Assembly: GCA_933228675.1 (NCBI GenBank)
Contig: OW121742.1
Span: 125,589,983 to 125,653,982, forward strand
Length of the DNA stretch: 64,000 nucleotides
Direction of reading: 5' to 3'
Source of the DNA: Stomorhina lunata
Taxonomy: Eukaryota > Arthropoda > Insecta > Diptera > Rhiniidae
Positions within the stretch are counted from its first letter, which is position 1, and each line of letters starts with the position of its first letter. The notes below the pieces were generated by a model that had not been told where the DNA came from, made no database searches, and was given only the letters and a program-made list of their open reading frames with translations. Shown in pieces: positions 1-11,829 of the stretch. The position numbers and the translations under genes are program-made.

Positions 1-600
1 CTAGACAATGTTACTTTGAATTTATATGGAAAATAAAAAATTTTCTCAAAACTATTTTTTGACATTGGCCCTTTTAGCACCAAGCCACAGATATGGGGTT
101 TGACTCAAATTGGTCAGTTTTAGATTATCTTTCAATAAAATTAACTCCAGCAATAACTTAAAAGCTATTAAAACTAATATGATGATTAAGTACATAAAAA
201 TTTTGTGTAAATAATAAATATTTGCAACAATCAAGCCACATTTGACTATAGCTCTTATATAACCCTCACCCCCAAAAAATACTTAAAAGCTAACAAATTT
301 CAAGTTAATAAAGGTATAACAATCCAATTTAGTATAGTTCATATTTGTAAGCCTCAGCTGAATGATGTGGGATATCTTATGGTCGAAATTGACCGAATTT
401 TAACTATAGCTTAACCTCAGATTCTATCTTAATTTGACTATAGATCTGATCACTTAAAAGCTAACAAATGTCAAGTTATTTAAGTTATAATAATCCAATT
501 TTGAAAAGTTCTTGTCTGTAAGCCCCAGCTCAATGATGTAGGTTATCTTATGGTCGGACTAGACCGACTATACTCTCTTAATTACCTGTTTTATTATACA
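1..600. repeat. Two diverged direct copies of a dispersed AT-rich repeat (3' part)
   Basis: Two similar blocks lie head-to-tail at about 273-395 and 450-575. Both carry 'cttaaaagctaacaaat', then 'aatccaattt', 'tgtaagcc' and 'aatgatgt', and both end in 'tatcttatggtcg' followed by a gaccga motif. The second block runs on into 'ctatactctcttaattacctgtttt'. The same 3' signature (tatggtcggg..gagcgactatag..ctttcttacatgttttt) ends the longer copy at 12486-13185, so this looks like the 3' part of a dispersed element. I see no coding capacity. The family is not identified. Confidence 0.6.
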
Positions 601-736
601 CTATGAATACATATACAATAATTTGCGCAATTATATTTGTTGGTTAATGACTTAGGTTTCATTTTAATACCCACTAACTCACTCCATTTCCCCTCTAATA
701 CCTCTTTCTTTCCCCTCTCTCAGTACCCCTTCCTTC

Positions 737-2833
737 TTAGGACTCTTCTTGCTCATCACTTTCCTCATCTTCGGCTATATCTTCTTCCACTATCGGCTGA
801 TTGTCACTCTTTTTACGTCCTATAAAGCGTTGAAATACCGTACGACTCTGTGAACCCCCAGCTCCTATAAGAAAATCAAAGTCGTCACCCGTTACAGACC
901 AGGGTGATTTTTTCGGCTCCGAATTGGAGGACATTAGCATGGAGTAGGCTGAACACACAGCTCCCTCCTTGCTGTGATGAATGCCATAGCCGAAGTATAT
1001 TAACATTCCCAGGGAAACCCAAATAAAGAAACGCAGCCAGGTCAAGAAACTCAAGTGCACCATTAGAGCAATATTGCAGAAAATGCTAAAGGCCGGCAAT
1101 AAGGGCACCAAGGGTACTTTAAAATTGAGACCCCTGGTATTTTGATGATGCACCGACATGACAAAGACACAGGCTATGATAATGAACAAAAGAAAGCCAT
1201 ACATTAATAAAGCCCACCAGGAGGTAACTGTGGCCGTATCGGACCAGGAAGTCTTCAATTGGAAACATAAAGCAAAACTGAGAACTGTGAAGAGTAAAAC
1301 TCCAGCCGAAACAGCGCTTCCGGGTTCAAAACGTCCTAATAAAGGATCCAACCATTTATATTTGGGCTTAAGGCGTCCAGCAGACATTCCCTCTATCAAA
1401 TCACTGGTGGGTGAGGCAGTATCAATACTATACTGGGATGTGGTATCATTATCTTCGTCATCTTCATTTTCTGGGGTATCAGGAGCGTATATGGGATTCT
1501 CCATAATGGGTAAAGGACGATAGCGTAATATAATAACACTAGCCGAGACTATGGTATAGGCCAATAAGGTGCCTATGGACATGAATTCCACTAGATTGCG
1601 GAGATCGAAAACCAAGGCCAACAAGGCACTGCAAATGCCGGATATGGCTAAATTCAAAACCGGCACCTGGGTAACACTATTGATTTTACCAAAACAGCTA
1701 AAAAGCAAACCATCAGAGGCCATGGCATACATACAGCGTGGCAGAGCAAATAGGGAGCCTAATAATGTTGTAGTCATGCCACATAAAGCTCCTATAGTTA
1801 TTATATACTTGGCCCAGGGTAAGCCCATTTGACCAAAAGCCTCCGGTAAAGAGGCAGCAGGATTTATATCATTTGTAGGTATCATGAGCGTTAAAGCGGC
1901 ACTTACTAGTATATAACCGGCGGAAACAGCAGTAAGAGAGAGTAAAGTAGCTAAAGGTATGGAAGCCGAGGGATTTTTAGCCTCTTCCCCCGCCGTGGCT
2001 ATGGAATCAAAGCCCACAAATGCATAAAAGCAGGTAGCAGCACCTGCTATTACTCCACTAAAACCATAGGGCAGAAAGCCACCCTCCGATTGAGACCAAT
2101 TTTTGGTATCAGCATACCAAAAGCCTACACATATCACCAAGATCATAACAGCTATATTCACCACCGTCAGAAGACTATTGATAAGGGCTGTAGCTTTTAC
2201 ACCTACTGCCAAGGCTAGGGCATATAAAACACACACCAGAAAGGCTAATATATCAGGATAACGAGCAAACAATTGAGGTTCCTGCAACTCTCCCAAAATG
2301 GAAAGAGTAGTATTTTCAATCCAGCCTCCTAATAAGGAATCCACATAACCACTCCAGGCACGAGCCACTGAGGCAGCTCCCAGCATATGTTCTAGTAAGA
2401 TATTCCAGCCAATAATGAAAGCCCAAAATTCTCCTATGGATATGTAGGTATAGACATAAGCCGATCCAGCCTTGGGTACCCGGGTGCCAAATTCCGCATA
2501 GCAAATGGCAGCCAGCATGGAGACGACACCGGCCAAAACAAAAGACACAATAACACCAGGGCCGGCAATATCCTTGGCCACAGTGCCGGTTAAAACATAA
2601 ATACCAGCTCCCACCATATGACCAATGCCTGAAAAGGAAAGTAATTTTATTACAAAATTGCATTGTATTAATTGTATACATTTTAACTTACCCAATAAAG
2701 TTATATCAAATGTATTCAAACATCGTTTTAATGGAGTCTCCATGGCATCGATGGGTAAAGGTTTAGTGCGATTCATTTTGCCACACAGGCCGGACATGAC
2801 ATGGCCCAAGATAATACGTCTAGTGCCAGGCAT
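737..2833 (-). CDS. Cationic amino acid transporter (CAT/SLC7 family, APC superfamily)
   Basis: Plasma-membrane transporter for cationic amino acids, resembling the Drosophila CAT-like genes (CG5535/CG7255/slimfast group). Coding exons run 2833-2692 and 2628-737 and give about 677 residues. The start chosen is the ATG at 2833 (MPGTRRIILGH); the upstream in-frame codon at 2869 is only TTG. The core opens with GIGHMVGAGIYVLTGTVA near residue 48, the APC signature of the first membrane helix, followed by FGTRVPKAGSAYVYTYIS, the FVGFDSIATAGEEAKNP block and LPRCMYAMASDGLLF; I estimate 14 helices. A variable hydrophilic loop and an acidic C-tail (DEESDEQEES) are visible. The 63-bp intron at 2629-2691 has proper GTAAGT and TTTTCAG borders but is a multiple of three with no stop, so naive translation reads through it. 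Family assignment is firm; the exact orthologue is uncertain. Confidence 0.93.
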   Translation of the reverse strand: MPGTRRIILGHVMSGLCGKMNRTKPLPIDAMETPLKRCLNTFDITLLGKLKCIQLIQCNFVIKLLSFSGIGHMVGAGIYVLTGTVAKDIAGPGVIVSFVLAGVVSMLAAICYAEFGTRVPKAGSAYVYTYISIGEFWAFIIGWNILLEHMLGAASVARAWSGYVDSLLGGWIENTTLSILGELQEPQLFARYPDILAFLVCVLYALALAVGVKATALINSLLTVVNIAVMILVICVGFWYADTKNWSQSEGGFLPYGFSGVIAGAATCFYAFVGFDSIATAGEEAKNPSASIPLATLLSLTAVSAGYILVSAALTLMIPTNDINPAASLPEAFGQMGLPWAKYIITIGALCGMTTTLLGSLFALPRCMYAMASDGLLFSCFGKINSVTQVPVLNLAISGICSALLALVFDLRNLVEFMSIGTLLAYTIVSASVIILRYRPLPIMENPIYAPDTPENEDDEDNDTTSQYSIDTASPTSDLIEGMSAGRLKPKYKWLDPLLGRFEPGSAVSAGVLLFTVLSFALCFQLKTSWSDTATVTSWWALLMYGFLLFIIIACVFVMSVHHQNTRGLNFKVPLVPLLPAFSIFCNIALMVHLSFLTWLRFFIWVSLGMLIYFGYGIHHSKEGAVCSAYSMLMSSNSEPKKSPWSVTGDDFDFLIGAGGSQSRTVFQRFIGRKKSDNQPIVEEDIAEDEESDEQEES

Positions 2834-3825
2834 GTTTAGCTCAAGGATAAAATTCCCTTTCCAACTCAAAAAATTATTTGAAAGTCAAAAAATCGTTGCC
2901 TGCAATGTTTTTTGCTAACATATGCCTAAAGCAAACAAGTGTTGCATACCTTTAGGCTTTAGCAAATTATTTTATTTGTTTGCCTAAAACTGACTTTAAC
3001 CCAACCGTTATTTTTGAATTTCGCAATTTTTACATTTATTCTTTTGTTTCACCAACTTTCCATGAAAATTCGATATTTTCTTTTATATTTTTTTTAGTTT
3101 AATCACCGATTTTTTGTATTAACTATTTTTTTCACTCCTTCAAAACTTCTTGTGTATGCACGACGACAACATCAACGTTCAGTTCACCCACCACAATGTT
3201 CAATGATAAATGCTATATTATACGTCAGTAGTCATTGTATTGTGTTCAGTTGTTCAATGTCAATAATTATGGACCATGCGCTTTGCGTTATTGGAGTAAA
3301 TGCCTGTTAGCTCTTTGTTTAGCCTCTATGCCGGGTCTTTATTGGCCTGTCTTCCCTCCTTCTAAAATACATACTCTTACACTTGTTGCTTATGGCCTTA
3401 ATTACTTTTTATCTTAAGTGAATAAAGTGTTTTTTTTTCATTTGTTTTCTCCTAGTGCTACTGATGCAGTTTCTTAGGAATTTCCATTAAAGGCTATTGA
3501 TTTTTAATTTTGCAAGACTTTGTGGTTTATGGAGAATTGTATTAATAAGTATGAACAAAGGATTAAGGTTTTATGATGACAAATAGAAATTTTCTTGGAA
3601 TAAAAATCATAATTTGGAAAATTGAACTTGAATTCAAAAGTGAAGTACATATAAGGAAAACACCTGTTAGCAATTAGTTTATAGATTATACAATATGTAA
3701 CCTTTAACTTTAATTATAAGGTCAAATGAAAAATAAAATAAATAAAATTTTACATAGAATTTACAATTTCTATAGATTTTTCTTATTTAAATTAAATGAA
3801 ATATATTTTCGGTCTAAAATTATAA
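2834..3825. other. Upstream region of the transporter gene, no gene seen
   Basis: AT-rich sequence that should hold the promoter and 5' UTR of the minus-strand transporter. No convincing ORF, RNA gene or TATA box was identified. From about 3750 the sequence grades into the minisatellite. Confidence 0.5.
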
Positions 3826-5330
3826 ATGGAAGTTTTTCGGTTAACTCAATTTATATAAGCATATTTTTCGGTCTAAAATTTTTTATAGAAAATTTTTTTA
3901 TACAAACATTTTCGGTCTAAAATTTGTTAAAGAAAAATTTTCGGTCTAAAGTTTTTTTATAGAAAAATTTTCGGTCTAAAATTTTTTATAGAAAATTTTT
4001 CGGTCTACAATTTTTTATAGAAAGTTTTTTGAACCATAATTTTTATAGGAAATTTTTTGAACTAAATTTTTTCTAGAAAATTTTTCGGTCTAAAATCTTT
4101 TATGGAAAATTTTTCGGTCTAAAATTTTTGATAGAAAAATTTTCGGTCTAAAATTTTTTGTAGAAAAATTTTCGATCTAAAATTTTCATAGAAAATTTTT
4201 CGGTCTAAAATTTTTTATCGACAATTTTTTATAGAAAAATTTACGGTCTAAAATTTTTTATAAAAGAAAATTTTTTGAACTTAATTTTTTCTAGAAAATT
4301 TTTCGGTCTAAAATTTTTTATGGAAAATTTTTCGGACTAAAATTTTTTGTAGAAAATCAAAATTTTCATAGAAAATTTTTCGGTCTAAAATTTTTTATAG
4401 AAAGATTTACGTTCTAAAATTTTTTATAGAAAGATTTACGGTCTAAAATTTTTTATAGAAAAATTTACGGTCTTAAATTTTTTATAAAAGAAATTTCAGT
4501 CTAAAATAAAGAAAAATTTTCGGTCTAAAGTTTTTTTATAGAAAAATTTAAAAATTAAAATTTTTTATAGAAAATTTTTCGGTCTAAAATCTTTTATGGA
4601 AAATTTTTCGGTCTAAAATTTTTGGGTCTAAATTTTTTATAGAAAACTTTTCGGTTTACAATTTTTTATAGAAAGTTTTTTGAACTATAATTTTTATAGG
4701 AAATTTTTTGAACTAAATTTTTTTTAGAAAATTTTTCGGTCTAAAATTTTTTATGGAAAATTTTTCGGTCTAAAATTTTTGATAGAAAAATTTTTGTAGA
4801 AAAATTTTCGATCTAAAATTTTCATAGAAAATTTTTCGGTCTAAAATTTTTTATCAACAATTTTTTATAGAAAAATTTACGGTCTAAATTTTTTTATAAA
4901 AGAAAATTTCTTGAACTCAATTTTTTCTAGAAAAATTTTCGGTCTAAAATTTTTTATGGAAAATTTTTCGGACTAAAATTTTTCGGTCTAAAATTTTCGG
5001 TCTAAAATTTTTTGTAGAAAAATTTTCGATTAAATTTTCATAGAAAATTTTTCGGTCTAAAATTTTTTACAGAAAGATTTACGGTCTAAAATTTTTTATA
5101 GAAAAATTTACGGTCTAAAATTTTTTATAAAAGAAATTTTCGGTTTAAAATTTTTTATATAAAAATTTTCGGTTTAAAATTTTTTATATAAAAATTTTCG
5201 GTCTAAAATTTTTTATAGAAAATTTTTCGGTCTAAAAGTTTTTATAGAAAAATTTTCAGTGTAAAATTTTTAATAAAAAATAGTTGGTCTAAAAATTGTT
5301 ATAATTTATCTTTCGGTCAAAAATTTTTGA
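3826..5330. repeat. AT-rich minisatellite, unit about 27-31 bp
   Basis: About 50 imperfect tandem units of the form 'aaaattttcggtctaaa' plus 'attttttatagaa'. Variants (gaactaaattttttctagaaa, ggtttaaa) are interspersed, and part of the variant order recurs: the run near 4021-4330 resembles that near 4670-4960, suggesting a higher-order duplication of about 650 bp. Related degenerate units occur at 9735-10060 and 52840-53370. The array ends about 340 bp before the Las start codon. Confidence 0.9.
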
Positions 5331-5672
5331 AGTAAAATTTGTTTATTCTTAATTTTTAAAATATTTTTTTAAAAGAATAAATAAATAAATAAAATTTATT
5401 TACAGAAACGTTTTTGCTATAAAAATTGTTCATAGGAAATTTTTTGTTGTATATATATAAAATATAAATATGTTGATTTTTCTAAGTGTAAATTTAAGTG
5501 CTCAAAAATACAACTCTGCGTTATTTTGATTGGTTGTTGTTGTTGCTGCTTTTAGTTAAGACTCAACAGCTGTTCAATGTTTTCTTTTATTCTCATCTCA
5601 TTTTTGTCAATTTCATAACTGCAGCAGAAAAAATTCGAAAAATTTATTTATCTTGGTTTAAAATAATAAAAA

Positions 5673-7097
5673 ATGTTAAGACATCTGCCTAAATCGCCAG
5701 TGAAATTGGTAAGTATTGAAGTAACAAAAGGAACTTTAATATTTTGGTATTTTCCCTTAAGGCTACTTCTGCTCTGGCCAAATGTAATTCGTCAAATGCT
5801 GCTGCTCCAGCCTCGGCTAACAAAATCGAAGAAATACGCGATCGTTTGTCTAAGGGACCCAGTTTCCAAGATTTCGTACAAAATCCTGAACACACCAAAG
5901 AGGAGTGGGTAGAATTTGAGGGTAAGTTGAAACGTGAAAAGGGTGAGAATGAAAGATTGAGATTGCCTCCTTGGCTGAAGACCACCATACCCATGGGCAA
6001 GAACTATGCCAAAATAAAAACACAATTAAGGGAATTAAAATTGGCCACAGTATGTGAGGAGGCGAGATGTCCTAATATAGGCGAATGCTGGGGAGGAGGA
6101 GAACATGGTACACAAACAGCCACCATTATGGTAAGTAAACAAAAACTCGTGTTTTGTAAAGAGATAACCTTAAGGTCAAAGCAAGAGATATGTTTTAATG
6201 ATTATGAATTGTTTATATTTCATTTAGTTAATGGGGGATACTTGTACAAGAGGCTGTCGTTTTTGTTCGGTAAAAACAGCCAGAGCTCCACCACCATTAG
6301 ATCCAGCAGAGCCTGTAAATACGGCCAAGGCTATAGCCTCTTGGGGTTTGGATTATATAGTTTTAACTTCAGTGGATAGAGATGGTAAGTAACAAAATTT
6401 ATTTAATGCGATTAATTTTAAAAGCAATTAAATCAAATTTTCTTTAAAGATTTACCCGATGGCGGTTCTAAACATATAGCAGAGACTGTGAGGGAAATTA
6501 AGAAACGGTTTGTTGTTATAGCTAACTAAATAATTCCTTTTAATACTTTAACTTTAAAAATTGTCTTTTAGTAATCCCAATATCTTTGTGGAATGTTTGG
6601 TACCCGATTTCCGCGGGGATTTATCATGTGTAGAAACTATTGCCCAATCTGGTTTGGATGTCTATGCCCACAATATCGAAACTGTGGAGAAATTAACACC
6701 CTTTGTACGTGATAGACGTGCCCATTATCGTCAAACTCTCAAGGTTCTAAAGGAGGCCAAACGTTTCAATCCTAAACTTATTACAAAATCATCAATAATG
6801 TTGGGTTTGGGTGAAACAGATGCTGAAGTGGAAAAAACTATGCAAGATTTAAGGGAAGCTGAGGTAGAATGCTTGACCTTGGGTCAGTATATGCAGCCTA
6901 CCAAGAAACATCTAAAAGTTATCGAATATGTGACACCAGAAAAGTTTAAACATTGGGAGGAAAGAGGCAATGCTTTAGGTTTTCTATACACAGCCAGTGG
7001 TCCTTTGGTCAGAAGTTCATACAAGGCAGGAGAGTTTCTTATAACGAGTATATTGAAAAATCGCAAGGAAAGAGAAGAAAAGGCCACAGAAAAATAA
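5673..7097 (+). CDS. Las: Lipoyl synthase, mitochondrial (radical SAM)
   Basis: Inserts two sulphurs into protein-bound octanoate to make lipoyl groups for mitochondrial 2-oxoacid dehydrogenases and glycine cleavage. Exons are 5673-5708, 5762-6130, 6228-6384, 6450-6507 and 6572-7097, joining in phase to 381 residues (human LIAS is about 372). The auxiliary-cluster motif [12 protein letters not shown] gives Cys110/115/121. The radical-SAM motif CTRGCRFC gives Cys141/145/148 and opens exon 3. RSSYKAGEF near the C-terminus supplies the conserved RSSY serine (residues 354-357). The N-terminus is Ala/Ser/Lys-rich, as expected for a mitochondrial presequence. A possible polyadenylation signal (aataaa) lies near 7160. 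The gene is tail-to-tail with the minus-strand gene ending at 7223, leaving 125 bp between stops. All key residues are present. Confidence 0.97.
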
Positions 7098-7222
7098 AAA
7101 GTATATGTTAAAATTCTAGCTTAAATTTTTTAGAAAAGTTTCAATATTTCTCAAGCTTTTAATAAATATTTGTGTACAAAAAAAATAAAATACCGAAGTA
7201 AATATAAATTATTTTGTAAAAC

Positions 7223-8837
7223 TTACATTAAAGTTTCATTAAGCAGCTGTAGGAATTTTTCACCATTAATCGTATCTTGGGATTGCATTTCAGAATTATT
7301 CTTGATAGCAATTTGCCATTCTTTTGAATACTCTTGCCATTTGCAAAGAATAACTACAACATGTTGGGGATAAAAAGGCAAACCTCCACAATACTCCAAA
7401 ACGCAGCAAATTTTCAATTTAAAGCAAACATTAAAAATGCGTTGAAAATAGTCCTTTTTTAAAAATTGCTAAAAAAAATAAATAATATAATTTATTTTTA
7501 GAAAATGTATGAAGAACAAAAGCAATCAACCTGACGTTTATTGGAGGGAATTGAGGAGTAAGTAAAAAATTCAAAACTCTGATGTTTCTCCAACTAGAAT
7601 AAGACATAAAAGGATATTAAAAATTTATTCATAATTTTCAATATGACCTTAAGCCTACATGATTCAAACTGTGCAGATATATTATATTCTGACTACAGTG
7701 ATAGCCAAAAGCCAATTGTACCGCCACCATAAACAGCTCCTGAACATGTTTCTCAGCCTGCAGCCAGTGAAAGGGAGTAGCATTCGCAGACTTTAATTGT
7801 ATTTGTGTTTTCAATAAATCAAAATTGGTATTTTCTAGGGAAATCTCAGAAATATCTTTTAAGTTCCCATAAACAGAGGGCATTAAGAACCAGACAGTGT
7901 ATTCTGAGCAGGTCATATATTCAAACAGCCAACGTATGTCATTAAAAATTCTAATCAAATGAGAAATACGAGAACTATTTAAAAGCATGCAGCCCTTTAA
8001 AATGGAAGTGGTTAGTTGCTCGAGAGAATGATTTTTAGGGATATTATGATGGTTATATAAATGGCAGAATTTCTTAAGGAGATAGTTTCTGTAAGAAATT
8101 ATACAATTTATTAGATGTCTAGACTTAAAATCATTCAATTAAAAAAAAGTAATGCATTACTTACACATCTTTCTGTCCTTTTTCCAAAAACTCCATGGGT
8201 AACAAATCCAACCATTTTCCCTGACAATACTCGCCATGACTGATGTTCATTAAACGGGGAAATATGCTCTCCGTGCATGAGAAAAACCTGACTTGAAATA
8301 CCTCAACCGAACATTCTTTACTTGTGCTATTTCCAACATTATAAACTATAAGATTAGGATCCAAAGTAAAATCCCGGCATGCAGTTACCACAAACTCCCT
8401 AGATTTGAAAATTTCTGAGCTGCGTTTTTCCAAACGTCGCTTAAGCCTTTGGCGTGCCTGAGCTGAAGTGCAAGGTTCATCGCTATCACTACTACGTTCG
8501 CGAACGCTAGAACTTTCGTTGGCTCCTTGCTCTGGCGTTATTTTAGGCAAGGTGAAAACTATTTTCACTTTGGCCTGGGAGATTTTGTAACGTATTTCAT
8601 GCAAAGCTGATAATTGACTATATTTCGTGCTACAGATTAATTGCAAGGCCAGTGAAAAAATTTCACAATTCTGGGAGGAACGCACCAAGAAAAGGGGTGA
8701 TTTCTGGGACTGTTGAGGAAATTTCAACACAGCATGCTTACATTCACAGACATTGTGAATCTCCAACTGCAGTTTAGAATAATTGTATATAATAATAGAA
8801 GTTAAAAGTATATACATACCTCAGTAATATTCATCAT
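7223..8837 (-). CDS. Unrecognised conserved-looking protein, five exons, about 452 aa
   Basis: I do not recognise this protein. Exons chained by splice consensus and phase are 8837-8820, 8766-8165, 8088-7659, 7593-7531 and 7468-7223. Introns are 53-76 bp except one of 65 bp at 7594-7658, whose donor is a weaker GTAGGC, and one of 62 bp at 7469-7530. Every junction keeps phase, giving 452 residues starting MMNITE. The protein has an early CECKH motif, a charged Ser/Glu/Arg linker (ERSSDSDEPCTSAQARQRLKR) around residues 110-140, and a mostly hydrophobic helical C-terminal half ending LLNETLM. No signal peptide or clear membrane segment is seen, so it is probably intracellular. Two ATGs (8837, 8834) stand side by side. 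The exon chain is an inference from sequence alone; exons 2 and 3 are the firmest. Confidence 0.72.
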
Positions 8838-9734
8838 ATATATAATAAAATGTACAACAGGTACCTATAACGAATTTTAGCGCGATTACTGACATAAAAA
8901 GACCAAGCATAAATTTCCGCTAAAAAGCTTTTTTTATACAATGTAAACAAAGAGGAACCAGATTGCTAGAAGAAGAACACAGGGTGTTGCATATAATCAA
9001 TATAGACTTATAATAAAAAATAACGGTACTCAATAGCAATGCTTCAAAATGATTTTAACTAATAAAGCGGGATACGTCAAAAACTATGTTATATAATATA
9101 AATAAACAGTGTGACATAAAAATGATTAAAATATCTGATATTTAAATGTTGACACATTAATCAGTATTTATAAATTTAACGACTTTTTTAGAAGTCCATT
9201 CATTCAACATCATAAAAATTCCTTTTGTTTTCTTTTTAGAAGAGGATTAAAATTTGCTTTGTTGTGGTATTTCTTTTCTGTGTTCTTACAGGTCGAAGTT
9301 CGCGGCAACAACAAAATTGAGTCTGTAAAGGGTAAAAATTAGTTTTCCACAAAAATCCTATCCAAAATAATGATCCGATTCGGTTACATTGGATATTTTG
9401 CACCAGAAATTTAAATGCATAGTTGTCCCTTATATAGAGATTATTGAAGTCACTGGTATCGACCTTCAGACCGATATATGTGCCAAAGTAATGGGAAACT
9501 TGAACTTTTTTTCATTTTTGTTTTTTTGGCATTACTTTTAAATTTGTTCTGTACCTGTGATTATTATATGTAAAATCATTAAAAAATCAAGCAAAAAAAG
9601 TAAATGTTTACAATTTTTGGAAAAGAAATGAAAAAGAAGTCAGGACTCAAAATCATGGTAAAAAAAACCCTTAGTTTTATTTGGATTCTTCTGGATTATT
9701 CATATGAATTATATTTTATAATTTACACATAGTC
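8838..9734. other. Non-coding region, nothing recognised
   Basis: AT-rich sequence upstream of the minus-strand gene. It must contain that gene's promoter, but no core element stands out and no ORF looks coding. Confidence 0.4.
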
Positions 9735-10060
9735 CTTAAACTAAAAAAAAATTTCGATAAAATTTTCTAAATCGAAAAATTTCGATCAAACAAAATTTCG
9801 ATAAATTTTTGTATATAGAAAAAATTAAAAAAAATTCTATATAGAAAAATTTCAATAAAATAGTATATAAAGACAAATTTTTGATTAAACTGGCTTAATT
9901 AAGAAAATTTTCTTTATAGAGAAATGTTTATACTTTTTTCAAAATAAGCAATTTTCAATATAAACAAATATATAGAAAAATTTCGATGAAATTTCAAAAA
10001 AAAATCTATACAGAAAAATTTCTACACAACTTTCGAAATGATTTTAAGTTCTATAGATTC
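9735..10060. repeat. Degenerate minisatellite related to 3826-5330
   Basis: Loosely spaced units of the type 'agaaaaatttcgataaaatttt' or 'atatagaaaaatttc'. It shares the 'tatagaaaaattttcg' core with the large array but is too decayed to show a fixed period. Confidence 0.6.
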
Positions 10061-11100
10061 CGATTTTTTTTTTTTTGTTTTCATCTTAAATCAGTAACTT
10101 TATTTGATTTATCAAATAGAAAACAGAAAGCATACAAATTCAATTCCATTTTGAAAATATAAAATGTTTCATTTAAAAGTAAAAGGTGTTTCCATTCCGA
10201 AAAATATTTTTGTTTTATTTTTTGTATAAAAGTAAAGTACGGAATTCATTGCACTTCCCAAGGGTGTTCCATGGGTGTCCTTTATAGCATAGTTACCATG
10301 CAGCCACATATTCAAGTTCTCCATTCAAGTTTTTCATACATACAGCTTGTTAAAATTTATTACGTATTATGTGACGCAGGCTGCAAGCAACTTGAAGGCA
10401 ATTTTAATTTTAAGATCCACTGCTTAGAATTATCAACAGTTTTCCGACGAAATAGAGACACGTCAAGAAAATTCATTTCATATATACTTATGTATATGAA
10501 GTCTATGTCGCATCCAGATTTTTTCTACGTTCAACTCTAGATTTTCTGTACTGTAGGCTGTTCAAAAGGGCTTTATTTTTTCTTTCTTCCACAGTAATTT
10601 TTTGGCTCTATAACCCCCAAAACATTTTTATATTTACTACTTTTATCTTTTACAATTTTAACGCGACCAAACAAAACCTTATGGCGGCAAAGTATTTGTA
10701 GAATTAACGAAAAACAGTTTTCTGTTGAGCTGTTTTCTTGAACGTAAAGTTCGTTTTAATTTTTAAAAGTATGAGTGTATTGATAAAAAAAAAGTGTAAA
10801 TGTTTTAAATCTTGAAAGGCAAACCCCTTAAGGTAACATAAACTTAGCTTTAAAAGGAAATTGATCTTCCACAGGTTCGTGATAACCAAGTTTTACTGTA
10901 TTTCCTTAACTAAACGTAATTCTTTTAACCACAGGCTGGTTCACATCAAAAAAGACTGTTTCATATAAATTAATGTTATGTATAGAAGGAGACAGCTATA
11001 TTAAACAATAGTTGTTATTGTTGTTTTTGGCCTATATTACTTTGTGTTTGCTGTGAATGCAACTCTTCTTAGTGTTGTTATTATTGTTGTATACGTTTAT
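10061..11100. other. Non-coding region upstream of M6, nothing recognised
   Basis: AT-rich DNA. A 90-codon open stretch at 10271-10540 has no family resemblance and no splice context, so I do not call it a gene. Confidence 0.4.
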
Positions 11101-11825
11101 AGTAAAGAAAAGGAAATACAAACAACAACGTATTCAATTCAACTCTAGTAAAACGGCCAGTTTAGTTAACTGGTGTCGTAGATTGATGGTGGTTGTTTTC
11201 CAATTGGAGAATTTTTAGTTTCGTTCTTCATTCATTCATTAGCGAATCGGTTTAACAAATGATTTTTGTAAAAGATTTACAATATTAATTTTGCCTCATT
11301 AAATATGCAAAGTGAATAGTTTTATGATGATTTCGTAAGATATTTGTGTGTTTTTAAAAGGTGTTTAAGAAAACCAAACCCAGCTTAAATAAAAATTAAT
11401 TACTATCACACACAAACACACGCACACATACTATTAAGTATTGGAAACAACAACAAAAGAATATCAGAAAAAGAGTGTTATGAAGAAAAAAAGAGTTAAC
11501 AAAGTGAAAGAGTAAAGACAAAGAATTAAGAAACAAACAAACATAAAAAAGAAACAAGTTCGCCTTAGCCAACTTCTTAAGTTTGTTGCCTTTATTTAAG
11601 TCAGCGAGTTTTAATTTTTACTTTGGTTTAAATTTGTTAAAATATTTTGTGTTGTTTTTCTGTTTGTTAACTCCATTTGGCTGAAAATATGAATTTACGT
11701 CACTACAACGACTACTATTAACATCATTTACCTCTAACAAAAAAGGAAACTGTCTGTGTTCATCATAACCAGCTCAATTATTTATTAAATAAACTTAAAC
11801 TGCCAGAGATAATCAAGTAACTAAA
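11101..11825 (+). promoter_or_regulatory. M6: Probable promoter and 5' UTR of the distal M6 transcript
   Basis: This stretch precedes the ATGG first exon at 11826. From about 11390 it has the texture of a fly 5' leader: A-rich with acaca and aagaaa runs and a CA-rich block (cacacacaaacacacgcac). No certain TATA box or initiator was found, so the start of transcription is not placed. Confidence 0.45.
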
Positions 11826-11829
11826 ATGG
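11826..11829 (+). CDS. M6: M6 alternative first coding exon (ATG plus one base)
   Basis: The sequence reads ...taactaaaATGG followed at once by a strong donor, gtaagtaag. One ATG and a single G are the whole coding part. Joined to the acceptor at 29764 the frame becomes ATG-GGT-GAT-TGC-TGT, giving a protein that begins MGDCCQSCMARIP. This is the expected N-terminus of the short proteolipid (about 248 aa with the shared exons). From memory, vertebrate PLP1 exon 1 likewise encodes only the initiator Met plus one base, so the gene structure supports the call. The resulting intron would be about 17.9 kb. Transcript evidence is not available here. Confidence 0.75.

Noticed and set aside
1158..1832. 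Plus-strand open frames of 121 and 87 codons
   Set aside because: Antisense shadows of the transporter gene, with no start context of their own.
2316..2681. Second minus-strand frame over the transporter N-terminus
   Set aside because: Out-of-frame shadow; the in-frame sequence has the transporter motifs.
3826..5330. CRISPR-like array
   Set aside because: Repeats are contiguous and degenerate with no unique spacers; it is a minisatellite.
5689..6025. Minus-strand frames over Las exon 2
   Set aside because: Antisense to a well-supported exon with intact catalytic cysteines.
10271..10540. 89-codon open frame upstream of M6
   Set aside because: No family resemblance, no splice signals and composition like the surrounding non-coding DNA.
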